Source: Vibrio caribbeanicus ATCC BAA-2122 (GTDB lineage: Bacteria; Pseudomonadota; Gammaproteobacteria; Enterobacterales; Vibrionaceae). From it: a DNA stretch of 64,000 bases. Below the pieces are notes generated by a model. It had not been told where the DNA came from. It saw only the letters and a program-made list of their open reading frames with translations, and ran no database searches. Made by a program: the position numbers and the translations under genes. The DNA lies in assembly GCF_000165125.1 (NCBI RefSeq), contig NZ_AEIU01000091.1, positions 62,001 through 126,000 on the forward strand. The letters are read 5' to 3'. The first letter of the stretch is position 1. The number at the start of each line of letters is the position of its first letter. This document shows, in pieces, positions 57,777 to 64,000 of this stretch.

Positions 57777-58676
57777 ATGAAAGCATCAGTATTACAAGGC
57801 GTCCACTTTGTTTGCCAACTATCGGGATACACGAGCCTGACCAGTGCGGCAAAAGCACTTAACTTAACGGTTGGAGCCATTAGTCAGCAATTGCAAAAAA
57901 GTGAGCAGGATTTGGGGTTTTCTGTGTTTGAACGCCATGCAAGAGGGATCCGGCTTAATGATAAAGGGAGGCAACTGGTCAAAATCACTCAGCCATACTT
58001 CACTTCTATTGAAAACTGCGTCAATAAAATCTCAAAGCACCATGAAAGACAAGAGGTGTATTTAAAACTGACCCCTTCGTTTGCGTTCAAATGGTTGGTT
58101 CCTAGGTTGGAGGTGTTTCACAGAATGTATCCTGATATTCAGATACATACTTTTGCTGAGGGAGCGATTGTCGACAGTGAGTCGAGAGATTTTGATCTTG
58201 CAATAGATTATGGAAAGATACCCTACCAAAAAAACAATGCAGAGCTGCTTATGAAGGAGACTCTGACAGTAGTAATGAGTGCAGAATATTTTGCTCGGCA
58301 TCGCTTTGAAGCAGATGATTGGCAAGGAGTGACACTACTGCACGATGCGATGCCATGGCACGATGCTGCTAAGGATTATGAATGGTCCTATTGGGCTAAA
58401 AAAAATCATCTTACGTTTGATACTACAGGTGGGCATTTCTTTAATCGAACCGATATGGCGATGTCTGCTGCTGAAGCAGGGGTAGGGGTGGCATTAGCGA
58501 GAGGGGCATTATTAGGTAACGAGCTAGAGCAAGGTAAGTTGATCGCTCCTTTTGGTTCGATTGATGCTCATGCAGGCTATTTTATGCTCACTCAGAACGA
58601 GAGTTGCGCTGTTCGGCATTTTAAATCTTGGTTGAAAGAGCAAGTTAAGGGGAGTGAGATTAACCACACTCCCTAA
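57777..58676 (+). CDS. LysR-type regulator, GcvA-like, divergent from dadA
   Basis: This is a transcription regulator of 299 residues. The N-terminal winged helix-turn-helix (SLTSAAKALNLTVGAISQQLQ, near 21-41) and GFSVFERHARGIRLND are typical of the GcvA/AmpR branch. A periplasmic-binding-like effector domain (about 92-290) follows. The divergent position suggests control of dadA and perhaps the alanine symporter. The effector is unknown. It ends four bases from the convergent DUF3581 gene. Confidence 0.88.
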   Translation: MKASVLQGVHFVCQLSGYTSLTSAAKALNLTVGAISQQLQKSEQDLGFSVFERHARGIRLNDKGRQLVKITQPYFTSIENCVNKISKHHERQEVYLKLTPSFAFKWLVPRLEVFHRMYPDIQIHTFAEGAIVDSESRDFDLAIDYGKIPYQKNNAELLMKETLTVVMSAEYFARHRFEADDWQGVTLLHDAMPWHDAAKDYEWSYWAKKNHLTFDTTGGHFFNRTDMAMSAAEAGVGVALARGALLGNELEQGKLIAPFGSIDAHAGYFMLTQNESCAVRHFKSWLKEQVKGSEINHTP

Positions 58677-58680
58677 ACAA

Positions 58681-59406
58681 TTAGGCAGCGTTTGATAATG
58701 AGGCGAGAAACGCTTGCTTGCGATCATCAAAGCGTTCAACAAGATCATCAATGGCGCTCTGATCATAAGGCTTTAGACCACTCGCGACCATTCTTTTCAT
58801 GCCTTTTCCAACGGCTTGACCATCTTCTTTAAAGGTGAAATTTAACGTTACCAGCCCACGTTTACCTTCAACATCGAAGCTAGCCCCTGAGAATTCGACT
58901 TCTGGGTGGCAGAGATTTAATCGAGAAAATTCAACTTCCATACTTTCGTAGATAACTAAAGGCCTTTGGCAATTGATCATCATTTGGGCTTCTTGCATTA
59001 AAGGCACCATGATGTGCGGAAAGTTCATACCGGAAAATTGAACATAGCTTGTGATAACGTGTTCGATAAAGGCGCTGTTGACGTTGACATCACCTTCACG
59101 CGACATCTGTAGGTACTCTTTACCATTGTTGTCTTTGAGTGCACTTTGTTTTTCACACTTTTTATCGATAGACAGAGCGATCCCATCTCCCACCATACCA
59201 GAGAACTCAAAGCGCATCTTTTGGCTGATCCCTTCTTTACTCAAAAGGACAGCAAAAAGAAGATCACCCGGCACGCAGAAACGCTTGCTGTCTTCATCGT
59301 GGATATGGTTAAAGTCACCGGCCACTTTCTTAGCAAAATAGCTTGCCTGTTGACGGGTAAATTGAAACTGGTTGTTATCTTGAGAAAAATAAGGAGTCAG
59401 AAACAT
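58681..59406 (-). CDS. DUF3581 protein, hotdog-like
   Basis: This 241-residue cytoplasmic protein matches my recollection of DUF3581, common in Vibrio and related genera. The segment KKVAGDFNHIHDEDSKRFCVPGDLLFAVLLSKEG resembles MaoC-type hotdog dehydratases, which carry a D..H motif at this position, so a fatty acyl ligand is possible. No enzymatic function is established to my knowledge. The stop is four bases from the convergent LysR gene, leaving no room for a separate terminator. Confidence 0.8.
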   Translation of the reverse strand: MFLTPYFSQDNNQFQFTRQQASYFAKKVAGDFNHIHDEDSKRFCVPGDLLFAVLLSKEGISQKMRFEFSGMVGDGIALSIDKKCEKQSALKDNNGKEYLQMSREGDVNVNSAFIEHVITSYVQFSGMNFPHIMVPLMQEAQMMINCQRPLVIYESMEVEFSRLNLCHPEVEFSGASFDVEGKRGLVTLNFTFKEDGQAVGKGMKRMVASGLKPYDQSAIDDLVERFDDRKQAFLASLSNAA

Positions 59407-59652
59407 AGGTATCGTTGTATGGTAAAAACGGGTGGCAAGTATATCTCAACTTATTCCTTTAAATGGTCTATCCAGATACTAATATCAATGCTTATCTTTT
59501 GTGACTATGTTTTGGCTGTATTTGAGCTTTAGATACACTTTGCTGAATAATAGTGTGAATCTAGCCACATTTTTGATGACTTTTTAATCAATGCATGGCA
59601 AAGACTGATATCAACAAAATCTGGTTTGATTCTAGATATGCAAGGAAGACAA

Positions 59653-60924
59653 ATGAAAGATGAGACGCTATCCATCCACTTTGGCTATGAAACCGATCCG
59701 GTTACGAAATCGGTGGCGACACCCATATACCAAACGGTTGCCTATGAGTTTGACAATGCTCAGCACGGGGCAGACCTTTTCAATTTGGAGGTGCCAGGCA
59801 ATATTTATACTCGTATTATGAACCCAACCAATGATGTGCTGGAAAAACGGATGGCGGCACTTGAGGGGGGGATCGCAGGACTTGCGGTTAGTGCCGGAAG
59901 TGCAGCGATTAATTATGCGATTCTAACCCTTGCTCAAGCTGGCGATAATATTGTGACTGCGCCACAATTGTATGGTGGAACCTATACCTTATTTGCTCAT
60001 ATGCTGCCGAATCAGGGTATACAGGTCAAATTTGCTAAAGATGATACTCCTGAAAGTATTGCCGAACTGATTGATGAAAAAACCAAAGCGGTTTTCTGCG
60101 AGAGTATTGGCAACCCAGCTGGTAACATCATCGATCTCGAAGGGGTTGCTAATGCTGCCCACCAAAGGGGCGTCCCAGTCATTGTCGATAACACAGTGGC
60201 TACACCAGCATTGTGTAAGCCGATAGAGTTTGGCGCTGATATTGTGGTTCACTCACTAACAAAATACATTGGTGGTCATGGGACAACATTGGGGGGAATG
60301 ATTGTCGACTCTGGTCAATTCCCGTGGTCAAAATACCCAGACCGTTTTGCCGTCTTTAGTCAACCAGAACCTTCTTATCACGGTGTCGTATACAACGAGG
60401 CTTTCGGCAACGCGGCTTTTATCGGGCGTGCGAGAACGGTTCCAATGAGAAATACCGGGTCAACCCTCTCTCCAATGAATGCCTTCATGCTACTCCAAGG
60501 TTTAGAAACACTCCCTCTACGCATGGAAAGGCACACTGAAAACGCCATCAAGGTAGCTAACTATCTAGAAAAAAATGATAAAGTGAGTTGGGTGAGTTAT
60601 GCGGGACTGACCAATTCACCGTATCATGCACTGGCGGAAAAGTACGTTAAAGGTAAGCCATCAGCGATCTTGTCTTTTGGTTTAAAAGGCGGCTATGACG
60701 CCGGCGTTCGATTCTATGATGCACTTAAAATATTTAAGCGTTTGGTTAATATTGGTGATGCAAAATCATTGGCGTGCCACCCTGCTTCGACGACTCATCG
60801 TCAATTGACACAAGAGGAGCAAAAGCAAGCTGGTGTCTCTCCTGAGATGATCCGATTATCGGTTGGGATTGAGCATATTGATGATATTCTAGCGGATATT
60901 GCACAGGCTCTAGAGAGTCAATAA
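59653..60924 (+). CDS. metY: O-acetylhomoserine sulfhydrylase, MetY-like
   Basis: This PLP enzyme makes homocysteine from O-acetylhomoserine and sulfide (direct sulfhydrylation), or handles related substrates. It has 423 residues from the ATG at 59653, preceded by AAGGAAG. The PLP lysine is in HSLTKYIGGHGTTLGG. Other family segments are NIYTRIMNPTNDVLEKRMAALEGG and LACHPASTTHRQL. An upstream in-frame ATG is possible but lacks a ribosome site. No MetJ-like site was found in the leader. Confidence 0.92.
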   Translation: MKDETLSIHFGYETDPVTKSVATPIYQTVAYEFDNAQHGADLFNLEVPGNIYTRIMNPTNDVLEKRMAALEGGIAGLAVSAGSAAINYAILTLAQAGDNIVTAPQLYGGTYTLFAHMLPNQGIQVKFAKDDTPESIAELIDEKTKAVFCESIGNPAGNIIDLEGVANAAHQRGVPVIVDNTVATPALCKPIEFGADIVVHSLTKYIGGHGTTLGGMIVDSGQFPWSKYPDRFAVFSQPEPSYHGVVYNEAFGNAAFIGRARTVPMRNTGSTLSPMNAFMLLQGLETLPLRMERHTENAIKVANYLEKNDKVSWVSYAGLTNSPYHALAEKYVKGKPSAILSFGLKGGYDAGVRFYDALKIFKRLVNIGDAKSLACHPASTTHRQLTQEEQKQAGVSPEMIRLSVGIEHIDDILADIAQALESQ

Positions 60925-60931
60925 AGTGTTC

Positions 60932-60958
60932 GCAGAGCTAGAATTACTCTAGCTCTGC
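60932..60958. terminator. Hairpin between metY and the convergent plsC
   Basis: A perfect 11-bp stem, GCAGAGCTAGA/TCTAGCTCTGC, has a 5-base loop. No T run follows on either strand. It lies between the two stop codons. Confidence 0.55.
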
Positions 60959-60971
60959 AACTCAGGGAAAG

Positions 60972-61733
60972 TCAGTCACTGACTTGATTTAAGGGTTTGT
61001 GTTGCTGCTGTTCCAATCGAGCGACTTCTTCATCAAGTTCAGCGATCCGCTTTGCCATTATAGTGTGGCAGTGCTCTGCTAGGTGCCTTGCGTCGCTTAA
61101 TCGGTAATCTGATACGTCGATGGGGTCCAACATTTCACAAATAACAATACCATTATTACGACGACCTAAATCAATCTTGTTGTGCATTGAGCTTACAACC
61201 ATAGGAGTGATAGGAACCCCTGCTTCGATCGCCATCCTAAATGCCCCCGTTTTGAAAGGCAGCAAGCCTCGCCCTTTACTTCGCGTACCCTCAGGATAAG
61301 CCCAAACAGAAAGGTCTCTTTGATGAATAGCTTCTGCAACTTGCTTAATTGTGTCCCGAGCTTTGGATTTGTCTTGACGATTAATCAAAATATTACCGGT
61401 GATCCAATACAATTGACCAAAAAAAGGAACCCAAACTAATTCTTTCTTGCCCAAGGAGACCGTTCTTGGCCTGAGCATCCCAGGGGAGGTCACAAAGTCG
61501 TAAACATTTTGATGATTGGAGATGTAGACACTTTTATTGGGTGTTGGAGCTTTTTCCAGTCCACGTTGCACAAGTTGAAGGCCTAGTAATTTGTGCAATT
61601 GGTTAAACCAGCGACAGAAAAAGTACACATGCTTTGGGTTTCTCGGGCTAAATAAGCAATAGACCAAAGCGAATAGGCTTGTAAACACAACGAATAACGC
61701 TGCCAACGATAAGCGGAAAATACTTAATAACAC
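60972..61733 (-). CDS. plsC: PlsC, 1-acylglycerol-3-phosphate acyltransferase
   Basis: This inner-membrane enzyme acylates lysophosphatidic acid to phosphatidic acid. It has 253 residues and a GTG start after GGAG. The catalytic HX4D motif is NHQNVYD (H74, D79), and the glycerophosphate-binding motif is YPEGTRSKGRG (about 146-156). One or two N-terminal membrane segments precede it. The C-terminal part contains a short coiled coil (LAEHCHTIMAKRIAELDEEV). Confidence 0.94.
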   Translation of the reverse strand: MLLSIFRLSLAALFVVFTSLFALVYCLFSPRNPKHVYFFCRWFNQLHKLLGLQLVQRGLEKAPTPNKSVYISNHQNVYDFVTSPGMLRPRTVSLGKKELVWVPFFGQLYWITGNILINRQDKSKARDTIKQVAEAIHQRDLSVWAYPEGTRSKGRGLLPFKTGAFRMAIEAGVPITPMVVSSMHNKIDLGRRNNGIVICEMLDPIDVSDYRLSDARHLAEHCHTIMAKRIAELDEEVARLEQQQHKPLNQVSD

Positions 61734-61901
61734 ACGCTCACTCCAATGACTTGAACCACTTTATGTGGTCATTCTACTCTGTAATGCTGGAGTGTTAACT
61801 CTATCTCAAAAAAAATGCAACTAGTTTAGAGTTTTATGCTGGAAATATCAGCAAAGCAGTTTGGCGCGTTGCGCTAACAAGTGCTAGGGAAAAACGATGG
61901 G

Positions 61902-61942
61902 AATAAAGCCAAAGAGCAAACTAAACGTCTGTTGGCTTTATT
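61902..61942 (-). terminator. Hairpin downstream of the chorismate mutase gene
   Basis: AATAAAGCCAA pairs with TTGGCTTTATT around a 19-base loop, starting 29 bases after the stop codon on the minus strand. The T-rich part belongs to the stem, so it is a moderate terminator. Confidence 0.55.
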
Positions 61943-61970
61943 CGAATTAGAAAAGTTCTACGCCTTTAAT

Positions 61971-62519
61971 TTATTGTACTGTCGTCTTTTTTTGCACTTG
62001 GATTTTTGTTAGTGCATTAAATAACATCTTTTTATCATTCTCAGAGAGGAAAGGTGACGTTAATGTTTGGCTGAACTCTTTAATCTCAGATGGTTTAAAT
62101 GCGCCACCGTGATTTAAAAAGTCTGCCAGTTCCTCGTTTAATTTTGCTCCGAGATGAATCAGTTTAGGGCGTATCACTTCTTTAAGATCAACTGGAGTTT
62201 TATCGCTAGGTGCACTTAGCAGATCGGCTCTGTAGCGATATTGAATCGCTTTAGCTGCAGAAATTTGCGCTTGAAAGAATCCTGACACACTCTCAATGTC
62301 CAACCCTTCTTTTTGCGCAGATAGGCTGGCTTTGTCTAAGACAACCAATTCTCTTGCAAGATCTTCAATTTTTATGCTTTTTTGGGCTTTGTATAAAGCA
62401 ACATCTTCCATATAACTCAAGCGCTCATTGATGGTCTTGAAAATATCGCTGGATTTTACTGCAGCGCTTGCTTGAAAGGCAGTCAAAGTCAAAAAGAGTA
62501 GGCTAAGCGTTCTAAACAT
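61971..62519 (-). CDS. Periplasmic chorismate mutase (AroQ-gamma type)
   Basis: This exported chorismate mutase has 182 residues. The signal peptide is cleaved after QASA (near 19). The helical core resembles secreted chorismate mutase of Mycobacterium: INERLSYMEDVALYK (R33, K44), KIEDLARELVVLDK, and FFQAQISAAKAIQYRYRADLL. These supply the expected arginine, lysine and glutamine active-site positions. The C-terminal half is the additional gamma-type extension. Chorismate in the periplasm is unexplained; the role of such exported enzymes is unclear. Confidence 0.85.
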   Translation of the reverse strand: MFRTLSLLFLTLTAFQASAAVKSSDIFKTINERLSYMEDVALYKAQKSIKIEDLARELVVLDKASLSAQKEGLDIESVSGFFQAQISAAKAIQYRYRADLLSAPSDKTPVDLKEVIRPKLIHLGAKLNEELADFLNHGGAFKPSEIKEFSQTLTSPFLSENDKKMLFNALTKIQVQKKTTVQ

Positions 62520-62931
62520 GATGTCCTCGTTGTTGGTTATGTGATTATCATTTTATGGTATGACCGCCTATTTTGAACACTATTTCATTTTAAAATCAAG
62601 GGGTAATCGTATATTTATTCTCCCCTGTTAATACTCCTTAATATCTTTTGAAGCATACAAATAAGATTTATCTTGTCTTTTTTATCAATATTTTTTGGTC
62701 CCGCCGCTGTTTTTTGTCCTCCATAAGCTGTCCTTTCTCAATTTTGAGTCAGGTGGTGTTAACTATTTTGATATTTTTAGTGATTTTCAACAAATAAATA
62801 GAGTTTTTATTCTATAAAAAGTTGGTGGTTTTTTCTGCGTTATATATAGCTATTAACTTCATTGCTTATTACTGGATGTGGTGAGTTATGAAGAAATAAT
62901 GAATAAAATAGCTCTATAAGGAATCGAGCAG
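62520..62931. other. Intergenic region before the protease gene, nothing clear
   Basis: This 412-base AT-rich region lies between divergent genes and should hold both promoters. No gene, repeat copy or strong hairpin was recognised. Confidence 0.4.
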
Positions 62932-64000
62932 ATGCACAACATCGCAAATAAAAACAAGGTAATATCCACATTATCAACATTAGCATTGGCTTTGGCTGGA
63001 ACCTCAAATGCTGTTTCCGCGTCTTCAATGGGGATTGATGAGGCAGATTTACCGACCAAATATATTGTTAAATTCAAAGATAGGGCCAATGTCCCTATGC
63101 GCCTATCCGCAATGTCTCTTGATGGGGGCTCCTCCAGAGAAACGCTACTTGAGGGAGTTCAAGCGCGTCAGGTTGAAAAACTGGGGGCAGATACTCTCTA
63201 CAGTATTGAAGCGGATGAATCGCAAGTCTCTGCGCTGCGTGAAAATCAACAAGTGGAGTATGTGGAAGTTGACCCTCCAAGATATTTGATGAGTGAGACT
63301 ACCCCTTGGGGATTCTCTGCAGTGAATGCTCAAATACTCAGTGATTCTGCTGCTGGAAATCGCACCATTTGTATCATCGACTCTGGTTACGATCTTACCC
63401 ACAATGATTTAAGTGGTAATAATGTGAAGGGGAGTAATGATACAGGAACGGGCTCTTGGGCGTCACCCGGAAACAATAACGCGCACGGAACTCATGTGGC
63501 AGGGACTATTGCTGCTATCGCAAATAATGAGGGCATCAAGGGTATTTTGCCTAATCAAAACGTTAACCTCCATATAGTCAAAGTATTTAACGAAGAAGGC
63601 TGGGGTTATTCTTCTACCTTAGTCAAAGCCATACAAACCTGTGCGGCGAACGGCGCGAATGTGGTGAACATGAGTCTTGGGGGCAGCGAGTCCAGTCGAA
63701 CCGAGGAGCGAGCTCTACAAAGTTTATACGATGAGGGAGTATTGTTAATCGCGGCAGCTGGTAACTCTGGTAATACTGCGCACAGCTATCCCGCTTCCTA
63801 TGACTCGGTCATGTCAGTCGCTGCTGTCGATAATCATAATGATCATGCGGCTTTTTCTCAGGCAACCGATCAAGTTGAGATCGCGGCTCCAGGAGTGGCT
63901 ATTCTATCAACCGTCACTGTTGGTGAGGGGGTTTTAGCCGATATAAATATTGATGGTTATAGCTATTTTGATCGAGGTATTGTGCCTCACAATAGAAAAA
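62932..64000 (+). CDS. Subtilisin-like (S8) secreted serine protease, 3' end outside window
   Basis: The 356 residues visible from the ATG at 62932 (AAGGAA precedes it) stay open to the window end. A signal peptide (cleavage near SNAVSA, about 33) is followed by an inhibitor_I9-like propeptide (KYIVKFKDRA, about 43-120) and the S8 catalytic domain. The catalytic aspartate is D150 in IIDSGYD and the histidine is H185 in NAHGTHVAGT. AAAGNSG supplies the oxyanion asparagine. The catalytic serine lies beyond the window. The lack of a stop up to base 64000 and the normal prodomain indicate an intact extracellular protease. Confidence 0.93.
   Translation, partial: MHNIANKNKVISTLSTLALALAGTSNAVSASSMGIDEADLPTKYIVKFKDRANVPMRLSAMSLDGGSSRETLLEGVQARQVEKLGADTLYSIEADESQVSALRENQQVEYVEVDPPRYLMSETTPWGFSAVNAQILSDSAAGNRTICIIDSGYDLTHNDLSGNNVKGSNDTGTGSWASPGNNNAHGTHVAGTIAAIANNEGIKGILPNQNVNLHIVKVFNEEGWGYSSTLVKAIQTCAANGANVVNMSLGGSESSRTEERALQSLYDEGVLLIAAAGNSGNTAHSYPASYDSVMSVAAVDNHNDHAAFSQATDQVEIAAPGVAILSTVTVGEGVLADINIDGYSYFDRGIVPHNRK

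Noticed and set aside
1-64000. CRISPR arrays, tRNA and rRNA genes
   Set aside because: No regularly spaced repeats of 24-37 bases and no cloverleaf or ribosomal sequence were recognised while reading; only a dedicated scan could exclude a missed tRNA.

Overview
The window is about 64 kb of a gammaproteobacterial chromosome, almost certainly from Vibrio or a close relative. The evidence is the gene order recC-recB-recD-argA-DUF2850-mltA-tcdA-csdE-rlmN-rodZ-ispG-hisS-yfgM-bamB-der-xseA/guaB-guaA, a cholerae/vulnificus-type cytolysin, a Vibrio-restricted DUF2850 protein, and a moderately AT-rich composition. No rRNA, tRNA, CRISPR array, phage or complete transposase gene was recognised.

Layout. 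(1) 1-8032: a partial sigma-54 activator (AcoR-like) faces away from a six-gene operon for a glycerol-type ABC transporter (glpSTPQUV-like). The operon has a visible -24/-12 promoter, tandem upstream repeats and a terminator. (2) 8046-12605: a TauE/SafE-family permease, a folate-independent methionine synthase pair (mesX-mesD-like) followed by the stub of a lost third gene, and two glyoxalase-fold (VOC) proteins. Pieces of a terminal-inverted-repeat element bracket these genes. (3) 12728-22832: an accessory region with a pore-forming cytolysin, a large secreted protein with two tandem N-terminal repeats, an OmpA-like domain protein, the ohrR/ohr peroxide pair, a periplasmic binding protein, a PagL-like lipid A deacylase and two small unknown genes. 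(4) 22865-52038: conserved housekeeping genes for recombination (recCBD), arginine synthesis (argA), peptidoglycan turnover (mltA), tRNA and rRNA modification (tcdA, csdE, rlmN), cell shape (rodZ), isoprenoids (ispG), translation (hisS), the outer membrane (yfgM, bamB), ribosome assembly (der), alanyl-tRNA editing, exonuclease VII (xseA) and GMP synthesis (guaBA). (5) 52248-64000: metabolic and secreted functions: a GH19 chitinase, an acetate/succinate-type permease, an alanine/Na+ symporter, D-amino-acid dehydrogenase with a divergent LysR regulator, a DUF3581 protein, metY, plsC, a periplasmic chorismate mutase and a subtilisin-like protease cut by the window end.

A family of small non-coding repeats with TATACCC...GGGTATA ends runs through the window. 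It has one full 266-bp copy, two 105-bp short forms, single ends and degraded reversed copies, all in gaps. One copy supplies the last codons of a permease gene. A left end and a right end in the correct relative orientation enclose mesX-mesD. Recognisable control sites are a sigma-54 promoter (glp), a PurR-like box (guaB), an ArgR-like box (argA), paired OhrR-type sites (ohrR, ohr) and a 19-bp leader hairpin before der.

All functions come from reading motifs and recalled families. No database search was run.
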